From Acidibrevibacterium fodinaquatile (GTDB taxonomy: Bacteria > Pseudomonadota > Alphaproteobacteria > Acetobacterales > Acetobacteraceae): a stretch of 64,000 nucleotides of DNA. Both the position numbers and the translations under genes were made by a program. This document shows, in pieces, positions 40,586 to 48,565 of this stretch. Position 1 is the stretch's first letter. Each line of letters begins with the position of its first letter. Below the pieces are notes generated by a model that searched no databases, had not been told where the DNA came from, and saw only the letters and a list, made by a program, of their open reading frames with translations. The DNA is taken from assembly GCF_003352165.1 (NCBI RefSeq), contig NZ_CP029176.1:806001-870000 (forward strand). The letters are read 5' to 3'.

Positions 40586-41380
40586 GTGTTCAAACGCCGC
40601 AAGCCCGAGGATGTGCCGACGGCCACTGTCGCCAAGCGCGATTCCCGTCAAACGGAGTCCCATGCCGCGACCCAAGCCGGCTCTCTTCTGCCAGGGCAGA
40701 CCCCTGGGCAAACCGCGCCGCCTGCCGGCCGGGCTGAGCCGGGCTCCGGCCCGCTCGCTGCCCTCACCGGCCAGCCATCCGACCCCGGCATCGGTGTGCC
40801 GCCATTCCGCCCCGCCCCCTCGAAGGAGACGCCCATGAGCCGTACCCCCCTCACGCCACCGCCAACGACCATGCCTCCGGCGGGAGGCCAGGGTGCGCTT
40901 GCTGGCGGGCTTGCCGCTGGCGCGATGACGCGGCCGGCCGGTCGGCTCGGCCGCGACGATAGCGGTGAACGCCGCACGCTCGTCGTCGGCCGTGGGATCA
41001 GCGTCCAGGGCACGGTGCAGGACGCCGAGCGCCTGGTGGTCGAGGGCACGGTGGAAGCGAGCATGATCCACGCGACCGAGCTCGCGATCGCGCCCGGCGG
41101 CGTGTTCAAGGGCGAGGTTGAGGTCGAGGAAGCGGAAATCGCGGGCACCATCGACGGCACTCTGACCGCGCGCGGCAGCCTGATCATTCGCGCCTCCGGG
41201 CGGGTGCTCGGTACCGCTCGCTGCCGGCGCTTGCAGGTCGAAGATGGCGGACAGATCACCGGCCGGATCGAGATGCTCGGCGATACCGTCCGTCCGGAGA
41301 TTCCGAGAGGCGAGATCCCGCGAGGTGAACTCGCCCGCGGCGAAGGACCACGCCCGAGCGCACCCGAATCGGCGGCCTGA
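40586..41380 (+). CDS. Bactofilin (polymer-forming cytoskeletal protein)
   Basis: 264 aa. A long Pro/Gln/Thr-rich N-terminal tail (residues 1 to about 125) precedes a compact bactofilin beta-helix domain (about 128-235: [28 protein letters not shown], then repeated [21 protein letters not shown] strands). The C-terminus has short repeats [17 protein letters not shown]. Bactofilins polymerise without nucleotide and place envelope enzymes. GTG start follows GGGGGGAG. The long N-terminal extension is unusual and may set localisation. Confidence 0.93.
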   Translation: MFKRRKPEDVPTATVAKRDSRQTESHAATQAGSLLPGQTPGQTAPPAGRAEPGSGPLAALTGQPSDPGIGVPPFRPAPSKETPMSRTPLTPPPTTMPPAGGQGALAGGLAAGAMTRPAGRLGRDDSGERRTLVVGRGISVQGTVQDAERLVVEGTVEASMIHATELAIAPGGVFKGEVEVEEAEIAGTIDGTLTARGSLIIRASGRVLGTARCRRLQVEDGGQITGRIEMLGDTVRPEIPRGEIPRGELARGEGPRPSAPESAA

Positions 41381-41418
41381 GATCAGGATCTGGCGGCTTC
41401 TCTGAGGTCGCGCGCGGC

Positions 41419-41486
41419 GCACCGAGCCCCTGCCGCGTCGCACCGGAAAGGCCTCTTCGCCGGCAAATCCGCAGGCGGCTCGGTGC
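41419..41486 (+). terminator. Long imperfect stem-loop downstream of the bactofilin gene
   Basis: GCACCGAGCC (41419-41428) pairs perfectly with GGCTCGGTGC (41477-41486); pairing extends inward through CCTGC/GCAGG with one bulged base, giving a stem of about 15 bp and a structured inner loop with CCGG/CCGG. A short CTTTGTT follows. It may be the bactofilin terminator or a small structured RNA. Confidence 0.4.
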
Positions 41487-41522
41487 CGCCGCTTTGTTCG
41501 GGAATCTCGGGCGTGGCCGGCC

Positions 41523-41551
41523 TTGACTTCGCTGGGGTGGGTCGGCATTGT
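41523..41551 (+). promoter_or_regulatory. RpoD-type promoter of tRNA-Ala
   Basis: TTGACT (41523-41528), a 17-bp spacer, then CATTGT (41546-41551). The -10 lies 20 bp before the tRNA start, and the CTTGACTTCG context is typical of strong alphaproteobacterial tRNA and rRNA promoters. Confidence 0.6.
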
Positions 41552-41570
41552 CCGGCCGCCGTCGCGGCGT

Positions 41571-41646
41571 GGGGCTGTAGCTCAGCTGGGAGAGCGCCTC
41601 GTTCGCAATGAGGAGGTCAGGGGTTCGATCCCCCTCAGCTCCACCA
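41571..41646 (+). tRNA. tRNA-Ala, anticodon CGC
   Basis: 76 nt. Acceptor stem GGGGCTG pairs with CAGCTCC; D-arm TAGCTCAGCTGGGAGA; anticodon stem CCTCG/TGAGG with loop TTCGCAA, anticodon CGC (reads GCG); T-loop GGTTCGATCC; encoded CCA end at 41644-41646. It is a complete canonical gene. No copy of its 3' end was found elsewhere in the window, so there is no direct evidence of an integration site. Confidence 0.97.
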
Positions 41647-41772
41647 CCCGCCACGAAACCGCCGATCCCGGGGTCATACCCCGGGCCGGTGCACGCGACG
41701 GATTTTAGGAAACCTTTGGGAAATCTTGAGGAAATCGCCGGGCGCTCGGCCATTTCGCGCGGGCGTGTGCGC

Positions 41773-41808
41773 CCGAGAGCGGCCCCGAGAGCGGTCCCGA
41801 GAGCGGCC
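41773..41808. repeat. Three tandem copies of a 12-bp unit
   Basis: CCGAGAGCGGCC, CCGAGAGCGGTC and CCGAGAGCGGCC follow one another without spacing, downstream of the tRNA. One mismatch in three units. Nothing else was recognised between the tRNA and 41888. Confidence 0.8.
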
Positions 41809-41888
41809 ATGTCAGCCGCCGATCACAAATTCGTGATCATAGGAGAATCTTATTTTAAGACGGTGTGTCGTTAACTAGATAGTAACTC

Positions 41889-42155
41889 ATGTACAGCACC
41901 ATCTTTTCCATGTTGAATAACGCTTCCCTCTCAGCTTTCTCGATCACCCCCGGGGCCCCGCAGAACCTGCGCCCCGGTGCTATCCTGCCGGTGCGTGATC
42001 TCACCAACAGCATGGTGAATGGCCAGCCCAACACCAGCCAGCAGGCGAGCCCGCAAGCCCAGCCGAGCAGCCAGCCAGGCCAGCCTTTCTCGCTCCCCCC
42101 CCTGCCGCCAGGGCAGGTTCTGCCACGTGGCTCGCTGCTCAATCTTTCGGTCTGA
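41889..42155 (+). CDS. Small Pro/Gln-rich hypothetical protein (88 aa)
   Basis: Starts MYSTIFSMLNNASLSAFSIT, continues with a Gln/Ser/Pro-rich low-complexity middle and ends LPPGQVLPRGSLLNLSV. No signal peptide, no Cys. There is no clear ribosome-binding site. The C-terminus has a regular pattern that might be a conserved tail. I do not recognise a family. The opposite strand has an overlapping frame (41855-42142) that looks less protein-like. Confidence 0.5.
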   Translation: MYSTIFSMLNNASLSAFSITPGAPQNLRPGAILPVRDLTNSMVNGQPNTSQQASPQAQPSSQPGQPFSLPPLPPGQVLPRGSLLNLSV

Positions 42156-42270
42156 CGCCGGCGGTGTGATCAGGATAGCCTGACGGTCTCAGCGTTCGCG
42201 CCGCACTCGCTTGCGCCGGGCGAGCGCGGGCAGACGGCGCCGCTCTTCCGATCTCAGTCTCCCAACTCTC

Positions 42271-43152
42271 TCAGGCGGCCTTCTCCGCCATCGCGGCGTG
42301 ATCGGACGTGGTGACGCGGCGGAGATCGCGGCGTTCCTCGGCGGGAAACGGCCGGCCGCGATGCAGCGTGCAGCGATTGTCCCAGATCACCAGATCGCCC
42401 GCTTGCCAGCGATGGACGAAGACGAACTCGCGGCGGGTCGCGAACTCGATGAGATCGCGGAGCAGCAGCCGACCCTCTGGCACCGGCCAGCCGATGATGT
42501 GCGAGGCGTGGGAGGCGAGATAAAGCGTCTTTCGCCCAGACCCCTGATGAACCCGCACCACCCGCTGCATGACCGGCGGTAACGCGGCCTTTTCGCTCTC
42601 GGAAAATTCGCTGAAGCCAAGGCTTGCGCGCGAGTGCATGATCGAATGCTCGGCGCGGAGATCCGCGATCACCGCCTTGGTCTCGTCATCGAGCGCGTCA
42701 TACGCGGCGCGAAGGTCGGCGAATTCGGTCTCACCACCGCGCGAGGGCACCGCATGGGCATAAAGCAATGACAACCCGCCCGGCGGGTCGCGGAAGGAGC
42801 TGTCGGTGTGCCAGAGCATATTGCCGAGATTGAACATCCGCCGCGCATCATCGCGGCGGTGGACCTCGTTCTGGGGGTTGATGTTCGAGACATCCGCCAT
42901 TTCCGGCCGCGCGAGGCGGCGCTGGTTGGCGGCGCGATGGACGCCGATATTGATCTCGGGTGGCCCGAACAGGCTCGCGAAGGCGATTTGTTGCTCATCC
43001 GTCAGCGTCTGCCGGCGTAACACCAAAACGGCGTAGCGGCCGATCGCCTCGGTCAGTTCGGCAACCAGCGGTGCTGCGAGCGGCGCCGAGGCATCGACGC
43101 CGCTCACCTCGGCGGCGAAAAGCGGGTGCAGCGGCGTGATCGTGAGAGCCAT
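42271..43152 (-). CDS. TauD/TfdA-family alpha-ketoglutarate-dependent dioxygenase
   Basis: Non-haem iron oxygenase of 293 aa. The facial triad is His115, Asp117 (WHTDSSF) and His264 (TLHRGRPF); an Arg in RRDLRRVT binds 2-oxoglutarate. It resembles the TfdA branch (2,4-D dioxygenase), but the substrate may be a sulfonate or another aryl-acid. ATG 43152 fits the family N-terminus; the frame is open to 43194. Stands alone. Confidence 0.9.
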   Translation of the reverse strand: MALTITPLHPLFAAEVSGVDASAPLAAPLVAELTEAIGRYAVLVLRRQTLTDEQQIAFASLFGPPEINIGVHRAANQRRLARPEMADVSNINPQNEVHRRDDARRMFNLGNMLWHTDSSFRDPPGGLSLLYAHAVPSRGGETEFADLRAAYDALDDETKAVIADLRAEHSIMHSRASLGFSEFSESEKAALPPVMQRVVRVHQGSGRKTLYLASHASHIIGWPVPEGRLLLRDLIEFATRREFVFVHRWQAGDLVIWDNRCTLHRGRPFPAEERRDLRRVTTSDHAAMAEKAA

Positions 43153-43239
43153 GGCTGTTTCCTCCGCGACGACGTCGTTCGTTTTGTGGGCCAAGCCAAG
43201 CGCGGCCGGGCGTGATATGTCAAGCCGCCGCGCCTTGCC

Positions 43240-43695
43240 CTATTCGACATAGATGCGGATTTCGCGCGCGGTGACGCCTTTCTCGGTGCGTGCCGAGGTG
43301 CTGATGTCATCGCCGGGGATGCCGTCATTGGTCATCGCGTCCTCGAGCCGGCGGACGTCATAGCGGCCGTTTTCGATCGCACGGCTGTCTTTCTCGGGAT
43401 CGCCGGAGGCGGGCACCACCGTGACGACGTGGTATTTCGCGTCCGGGCGGCGGGTTTGCGCCAGCTCCAGCACCGATTTGAGCTGCGTGTCATAGTTGAA
43501 CGGGGTGCCGTCGAAACGCACCGTCATCAGCGGCAGCTTGCTTCCGGGTTTCAGCGCCTCGGCGACGAAATCCGGCGCCGGCGCCACTGGCTTCGCGCCA
43601 AACGTGGTCTGGTCGATGATCTTGCAGCCACCGAGCATGATGAGCGCGGCAACGGCAACGGCAACGGGGCAAGCGCGGCGCGTGGTGGGCAGCAT
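43240..43695 (-). CDS. Small putative lipoprotein
   Basis: 151 aa. Signal peptide with lipobox LGGC (Cys about residue 24), then a mature domain containing FNYDTQLKSVLELAQ, YHVVTVVPASGDPEKD and a final TSARTEKGVTAREIRIYVE. I do not recognise a named family; the charged terminal domain and the lipid anchor suggest an inner- or outer-membrane periplasmic role. The last normal-GC gene before the AT-richer region. Confidence 0.75.
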   Translation of the reverse strand: MLPTTRRACPVAVAVAALIMLGGCKIIDQTTFGAKPVAPAPDFVAEALKPGSKLPLMTVRFDGTPFNYDTQLKSVLELAQTRRPDAKYHVVTVVPASGDPEKDSRAIENGRYDVRRLEDAMTNDGIPGDDISTSARTEKGVTAREIRIYVE

Positions 43696-43761
43696 CGGCG
43701 GCTATGATTTCTGGGCGCGGGGAGAAGTTGCGGAAAACGGGTGACAAGCGCTACCGTCGTG

Positions 43762-43827
43762 GGTCTCTATACCCTATATAAAGGTTGCCTTTTGCCAACG
43801 TCAACGACACAGCTTAGGGTAGAGACC
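43762..43827. promoter_or_regulatory. Long interrupted dyad upstream of the PEP-CTERM gene
   Basis: GGTCTCTATACCCTA near 43762-43776 and TAGGGTAGAGACC (43815-43827) are inverted copies differing by a 2-base insertion, 39 bp apart. It lies between two divergent genes at the edge of the AT-rich island. It may be an operator pair, a recombination footprint or a terminator; the sequence alone does not tell. Confidence 0.45.
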
Positions 43828-43922
43828 ATTTAGTTAATTTATCGTCAAAGTTTTATTGCGTTTCTGATGAATTTAGCGTAATCTTAGACTGAGTTAGGGT
43901 TTTTATGGAAAAGGAGGGTGGA

Positions 43923-44735
43923 ATGGGTTATACAAGGCCGATTTTTGGAGGGCTAATTGCGGCGGCTCTCGCATGCGGGACGGCGCTTGCCGCGCCAATC
44001 ACGGTAACGTGGGATCCTGCAGCTTCTGGTCTCAACGCGACTGTTTCGTCGATCACACAAAACAACCAAGTGGTCAGTGATTTTTCGACCACCGTCATCA
44101 ATGCGACTACGGGGGCGTTCACTGACACTGGTTACCTTCCGATCACGCAATTTCAGCTCAACGGCGCAGGTGTTTCAAACGGCGGGCTGACGAGTTCGTA
44201 CTCCCTCTATTATGAATTTACCGCCACCGGAACGTTTTCATATAACGGATCGCCTGGGTTTAACCCCGGTGGAACAGACAATGCTACGTTCACTGGTCTC
44301 ACTTACTCGCTCATCGGGGCCAATGGTGGTGCATCCTTTACTTTTGCCAACCCCACGGCGAATCCGACGATATCCGGGACGACGGGGGCGGTGACTCTGG
44401 CGGGTGGTAGCTTGAGCCCTTCCGGAGGGTCATCGGGAAGTGTTACAGGTGGATTACCGTCAGCGCAGGTTTTTGCCACATTTGTTCCAAACAGCTCAGA
44501 GAGTGGCTTCTTCATCGCGCCGCCAATCACCGGTTATGTGGGGCTTAATCTCGATTCGGCATTTACGAATACGACTTCTGTCGTCTCCCTGTCATCTTCT
44601 GGAGGCGATTACTACCTTCAGGTTAACGGCGGCGGCGGTGATGCCAATTTCGCAGTCCCAGAGCCGAGTTCCCTGGCCCTCCTTGGCTTCGGCCTTTTGG
44701 GTCTTGGTTTGATGTTCCGGCCAAAAACGGCCTGA
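43923..44735 (+). CDS. PEP-CTERM sorting domain protein
   Basis: 270-aa exported protein. Sec signal (GGLIAAALACGTALA, cut near AAP) and a C-terminal sorting signal: VPEPSSLALLGFGLLGLGLM with a hydrophobic helix and the short basic tail FRPKTA. The middle is Ser/Thr/Gly/Asn-rich, with few charges, typical of exosortase substrates that are glycosylated and exported. ATG 43923 is set by AAGGAGGGTGGA; an upstream ATG at 43905 overlaps that site. No exosortase gene is in the window. AT-rich relative to neighbours. Confidence 0.92.
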   Translation: MGYTRPIFGGLIAAALACGTALAAPITVTWDPAASGLNATVSSITQNNQVVSDFSTTVINATTGAFTDTGYLPITQFQLNGAGVSNGGLTSSYSLYYEFTATGTFSYNGSPGFNPGGTDNATFTGLTYSLIGANGGASFTFANPTANPTISGTTGAVTLAGGSLSPSGGSSGSVTGGLPSAQVFATFVPNSSESGFFIAPPITGYVGLNLDSAFTNTTSVVSLSSSGGDYYLQVNGGGGDANFAVPEPSSLALLGFGLLGLGLMFRPKTA

Positions 44736-44744
44736 CGGCGGCTA

Positions 44745-44774
44745 AGCGGCATTGACGACCTCGTCAATGCCGCT
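44745..44774 (+). terminator. Strong hairpin terminator after the PEP-CTERM gene
   Basis: AGCGGCATTGAC and GTCAATGCCGCT are perfect 12-bp arms around a 6-nt loop, 10 bp after the stop. A clear T-tract is missing, so it may be bidirectional or Rho-assisted. Confidence 0.55.
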
Positions 44775-44806
44775 CAACTATTGCCGACACTTCGAATGTG
44801 GCTTTT

Positions 44807-45526
44807 TCATGACAATGCTTCGGCGAAAGGCGGTATGGTTTCTGCTCTGCTGAGATGGGTTGCAACGGGTTCAGTATGACGCTCGCCATCGGTCATTACT
44901 TCCCAAATCTGTGGATGTGTCGAGCGCACTTCCGCCAGCATCGTAGCCGTTTCGATGAAAGCCGGTTGGCGACAACCGTGATATTCGACCGTGGGACCAA
45001 GCTTATGAAAGTTGATCCCATTCATTCGAAATAGGCGGAGCAGACGAGGATCAAGAATGGCGAGAATGTGGGTATGGCCTGCTTTCAAGCTCATGCGCAC
45101 CACTCCTTGAATTAGCCAGAGCCGAAGAACATGCGGGATTGATCGCATGAAGCTGAGGCGGTGGCGCGAGATCGCAAAACGTGACCCCTCACCGCAACGC
45201 GCGAGGTGGAGTTCTTTTGATAGAGAAATGTTATAAAATCGTAATATAGGGAAGCTTTCTTCTGATCTATCTGCCTTAGGCAAAACTAGCCGCACGGTGC
45301 CAACGATTGTGCCACTCTGACGATGGCAAAGTATCATGTGTTGGGCATGAGCGTCGTATTCATCCATTTCTAGACCGTTTATGCCGCTAAGAAAGTTGTT
45401 CTCGACGCAATATACTTGGTAGCGGAGCCGGTAGGCTTCATGACGTAGAATGTCGTTATCGGCCGGAATGATCTCGAACTCAGACTTGGTGATCGCGATA
45501 TCATCAGCCAGGGATGTCGTAACCAT
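44807..45526 (-). CDS. PEP-CTERM/exosortase-associated LuxI-like acyltransferase
   Basis: 239-aa acyltransferase of the autoinducer-synthase/GNAT fold. N-terminal block AYRLRYQVYCVENNFL, then EMDEYDAHAQHMILCHRQ, GTVRLVLPKA and a SRFAISRHR region match the exosortase-associated acyltransferase group, a relative of N-acyl-amino acid synthase FeeM and LuxI. Predicted to link a fatty acyl group to an amine; product unknown. The gene follows the ThiF-nitroreductase fusion by 18 bp, with an AGGAGAA ribosome-binding site, and so is its partner. The PEP-CTERM gene is convergent on the other side. Confidence 0.85.
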   Translation of the reverse strand: MVTTSLADDIAITKSEFEIIPADNDILRHEAYRLRYQVYCVENNFLSGINGLEMDEYDAHAQHMILCHRQSGTIVGTVRLVLPKADRSEESFPILRFYNISLSKELHLARCGEGSRFAISRHRLSFMRSIPHVLRLWLIQGVVRMSLKAGHTHILAILDPRLLRLFRMNGINFHKLGPTVEYHGCRQPAFIETATMLAEVRSTHPQIWEVMTDGERHTEPVATHLSRAETIPPFAEALS

Positions 45527-45544
45527 GTCAGTTTTTCTCCTAGG

Positions 45545-47548
45545 TTAGTTTGCCTTTTCAATGAATGTCGTGAAAGCTGCCCGGTCATTAGTGATATCGG
45601 GAACGGTCATCTTCTTAACTTGCTTGCCTCCAAAAGCGGCGGCGCCCTGCGTTACGATTAGGGTCTCTATGCTATGTCGGGTCGCTCGTGCTGATAGCGA
45701 AGTACGGGGCGCGCCTATGCGCCCTATGAACGCCACCCCTTGCGGATCGCCAAGCCCGAGACGGAAAGCAGCCATGAAGTCTGCCCGCACAGGGTCAGTT
45801 GGATTTTTTTCCTCCCATGCAAGGCGCAACGGACGCTGCAGAGGCTGCATGGCGAGGCCGAGCTGCGCCGCGGTCAGCCAGAAACGTTGCACTGCCATGC
45901 CTCCCTTGATTATAACCTCATCGCTTTGATCTCCAGGCTTTATCGGATGGATCGCAAAGCATGCGGCGCTTGCTAGGATGGGTAGAGTTTCGAGCCGCCA
46001 AGCGATGAATCTGGCAACGCCAGGTATAGCGCCAAGAGATGGGTGCGCGCGCGCAATTCGGCTAAATTTTTGCGCAAGCCAACCAAGACCGAGTGTAGCG
46101 GATGGGATGGCGGTTGAACTGCGGGGGTTGTCCCAATCAAGCTTGGCAAGGTTTGCACGAAGACGCTCTTGGCGGCCAAGCATCTGCCGGCTTGCGCGAG
46201 TTGCAAGCGCGGAGATTTTCCTGCGCGCCGGCAGAGCTTCATGCCAGGTGAGCGTAAATTCCAATCCCAACGCAGAGGTAAGCGCGGATTTTTCTTCGAC
46301 GGAAAGTGGACGGACATCATAGGGGTGACGATCAACGCTTCGGGTCGGCAGATGGGAAAAGAGTGGGTCAAGCGAAACGCTGGCATCGCGGTGAAACTGC
46401 ACCAACAACTGATTTCCTAGTTCCGCGTCGGCTTTCCGCCATTCCATGCGGAGGCCGAAAGCAGACGCCGCAATGCGTAAGCTCTCAAGCAGCATTCCAG
46501 CCGCAAACAGCGTTTCACGACGGGCTGTGGCGTTGAAGCAGAGATCGACAACGAAATTTGTAGCGCCGGTTAAATTAAACCGCCATGGTTGGGTATTGCC
46601 CGGACTTGGTGTCCAACGGGCGTAATTGATAATTTCCTCTAGCACCGTATGCGGCGTCTCTGGCTGTGTGGAAGTGGCGTGCTTGCGTGCGGCATTGTAT
46701 ATGCGCTGAGCTAGAGCAATTTTTACTCGCTGCCAGGGACCGTCGAGCCCACGTGGGAGATGAGAGACTACCAATTTGTTGCGATAGGCGTCGTAATGAT
46801 GGTGGTATGGCGCTGCCTGGACTTCGCCACGACGAAGCAATAATTTGATAGCATTCACTGCGGTAATGCCGGCGCAAATTTGGCATGCAGCTCCTGTAGA
46901 GGGGCCTTTGTGAGCCGGCAGATCAATCGCTTTCGGCTCGACAAGGTAGGCCCGATGCAGACCACGTGGGGCGAGGCCGACTAGAAATCTTAGAAATCGG
47001 TCATTATTCGATTTATTCTTAAAACCGAAATATTGCTCAAAGCTCATTTTTCCTGGTAGAAAAGCTAGGCAGCCTGCACCCATCCCGATTGGCGCCGCAC
47101 ACAACGCTGGAATCCCAAGCTCATAGCAGCGCGCATAGACCAAATTTCTTATTTCTATTTCAAAGAAATCGAATCCATCTACAAAAACATCCACTCCATC
47201 AAGAAATTTATCAATATTTTCTGATGTCACTCCAAATTCAAATCGATTTAATTTAATTTCTGGATTTATTGAGAGCGCCATTTCAGAGAGCACGTCAATT
47301 TTTGGCCGACCTACGGTCTCGACATTGGCGCCAATTTGCCGATTAAAATTAACAATATCGAAACGATCAAAATCCGCGATATTAAAAGCGCCAATGCCAA
47401 AACGTGCCAATGTGAGCAAATGCACGCCGCCAACGCCCCCCATCCCTGCAATGGCGATACGCTTGCCACGCAAAGCCAATTGCTCCCATTCAGTAAGCCA
47501 GCCAATATTGCGGTCGAAAGCTGCGCTGTAGGAAAATTTCATGGTCAC
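45545..47548 (-). CDS. ThiF/E1-like and nitroreductase fusion protein (Rv1355c/MoeY type)
   Basis: 667 aa. Residues about 5-280: E1-like adenylating domain with nucleotide site GMGGVGGVH, acidic IADFDRFDIVNFNRQIGANV, and Arg/Lys of the catalytic set (NRQIG, VGRPK). A CxxC (CQIC) is present but the second of the usual pair is not evident. Residues about 300-650: FMN nitroreductase-like domain (EEIINYARWTPSPGNTQPWRF; MAVQRFWLTAAQLGLAMQPL). This architecture resembles mycobacterial Rv1355c/MoeY. GTG 47548 follows GGAGG with 6-nt spacing; ATG 47542 is possible. Forms an operon with the downstream acyltransferase. Function unproven: it could activate a carboxylate and reduce or oxidise the product. 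Confidence 0.85.
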   Translation of the reverse strand: MTMKFSYSAAFDRNIGWLTEWEQLALRGKRIAIAGMGGVGGVHLLTLARFGIGAFNIADFDRFDIVNFNRQIGANVETVGRPKIDVLSEMALSINPEIKLNRFEFGVTSENIDKFLDGVDVFVDGFDFFEIEIRNLVYARCYELGIPALCAAPIGMGAGCLAFLPGKMSFEQYFGFKNKSNNDRFLRFLVGLAPRGLHRAYLVEPKAIDLPAHKGPSTGAACQICAGITAVNAIKLLLRRGEVQAAPYHHHYDAYRNKLVVSHLPRGLDGPWQRVKIALAQRIYNAARKHATSTQPETPHTVLEEIINYARWTPSPGNTQPWRFNLTGATNFVVDLCFNATARRETLFAAGMLLESLRIAASAFGLRMEWRKADAELGNQLLVQFHRDASVSLDPLFSHLPTRSVDRHPYDVRPLSVEEKSALTSALGLEFTLTWHEALPARRKISALATRASRQMLGRQERLRANLAKLDWDNPRSSTAIPSATLGLGWLAQKFSRIARAHPSLGAIPGVARFIAWRLETLPILASAACFAIHPIKPGDQSDEVIIKGGMAVQRFWLTAAQLGLAMQPLQRPLRLAWEEKNPTDPVRADFMAAFRLGLGDPQGVAFIGRIGAPRTSLSARATRHSIETLIVTQGAAAFGGKQVKKMTVPDITNDRAAFTTFIEKAN

Positions 47549-48174
47549 ACATGGCCTCCAGAGTTAGTTGAAACAATTAGACGATGAGGTTTAGGCGCCT
47601 CCCTAGCATAGATAAATATCTCTCATTAGAAGATAAACAAATATTAATATATAAAATTTACTGTCTGATTTACTGAACAAAGTTTTTATACATTTATATA
47701 TTTGTTCATTGCCCATAATTTTTATAAATTACTGATCTAATTTGCATACATTTCAAATTACTTCGGGATAGAAAAAATATTATATTATGATCATAAATTT
47801 TCCGCACGCCTCACGGTTGCATATTTTTGCTAAAAATTGGTTACTGATTGCGGCGGAGTAGAAATTTATCCGACCAGCGGCTATGCCGCGCTGGGGCCTG
47901 GCCACGCATAAGTTTCGTGTTTGAACGCCCTATTGCTTCTCTGACTCTATCGCCGAGCCAAGTGACGCCAGGGGAGGAATCCTGAGCATGATCTGAGCGC
48001 ATACAAAAAATCTTGATGAGCCATCGATAATTTAATAAATTTTAGCGTGACATTTTTTAAGATTTGGATTATTTAAATTGTCTGTCTGGGCAGGTAGCAT
48101 TGCTGAGGCTTGTTTTTCGGGACTTAGGTTGTCGACATCCATCTCGGCTTAGATTCCGAAGAGGTAAGATAAAA
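47549..48174. other. AT-rich non-coding stretch upstream of the ThiF fusion
   Basis: About 625 bp with no protein frame supported. Bases 47600-47830 are strongly AT-rich, in sharp contrast to the GC-rich neighbours; a GC-richer pocket lies at 47860-47990. The 5' leader of the ThiF fusion operon and the promoter of the small downstream gene must lie here. I found no clear tRNA-like, riboswitch or insertion-sequence structure; part may be remnant coding sequence. Confidence 0.55.
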
Positions 48175-48369
48175 ATGATCGCGCCCAAAATCAGCCATTT
48201 AGCAGATATGATGATCGAGAAATTCGGAAACGAAGCTAGCGGTCACGCAATGCAGCGTGCGCTAGAAATGCATAAAAGCGGGGACGCAGACGGAGAAAGT
48301 CTTTGGCTAAAGATCTTTGAAAAGATCCGCGAAATACAAGATGATTCTAATAATATTAAAATAAACTGA
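48175..48369 (+). CDS. Small conserved protein, DUF6961-like (64 aa)
   Basis: Sequence begins MIAPKISHLADMMIEKFGNE, followed by ASGHAMQRALEMHKSGDADG and ESLWLKIFEKIREIQ. The A-mi-kFG-A, rA-GD-G and W-I-I-lq spacing recalls a small alphaproteobacterial family of about 60-70 aa. ATG 48175 is preceded by GAAGAGGTAAGATAAAA. Predicted all-helical, cytosolic. The frame runs further upstream without a good start. Function unknown. Confidence 0.65.
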   Translation: MIAPKISHLADMMIEKFGNEASGHAMQRALEMHKSGDADGESLWLKIFEKIREIQDDSNNIKIN

Positions 48370-48385
48370 AATTTAGGTGCATTAT

Positions 48386-48565
48386 TCAAGCTGGAAGTTT
48401 CTGAGTTAAATTACATAAGTTACTTGAGAAAAGCGCATGAATGCACTGCTCAACGCACGCCGCTCGCTTGCTTTCCTTCAAATCCACCAAAGCGTTTCGG
48501 CACTCCCATAGCATGAGCAAAATGAGACCAAATGTTTCCAATTCATTATCAACCTTTGATTGCAT
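48386..48565 (-). CDS. Small hypothetical protein (59 aa)
   Basis: Helical-looking product MQSKVDNELETFGLILLMLW, then ECRNALVDLKESKRAACVEQ and CIHALFSSNLCNLTQKLPA. GTTTTACGGCAGGGAGTT upstream gives GGGAG as weak ribosome-binding site; a second ATG lies at 48577. Unrecognised. The opposite strand has an overlapping frame that is less plausible. The remaining 48566-48796 shows no other gene. Confidence 0.4.
   Translation of the reverse strand: MQSKVDNELETFGLILLMLWECRNALVDLKESKRAACVEQCIHALFSSNLCNLTQKLPA

Noticed and set aside
41855-42142. 95-aa minus-strand frame with a Trp/Gly-rich hydrophobic stretch
   Set aside because: Overlaps the plus-strand small protein; no ribosome-binding site and unusual composition.
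43696-43922. Sigma-54 (TGGCAC-N5-TTGC) promoter in front of the PEP-CTERM gene
   Set aside because: No sequence close enough to the consensus was found.
47860-48000. Remnant transposase in the GC-richer pocket of the AT-rich stretch
   Set aside because: Short frames only; no DDE or integrase motif could be read.
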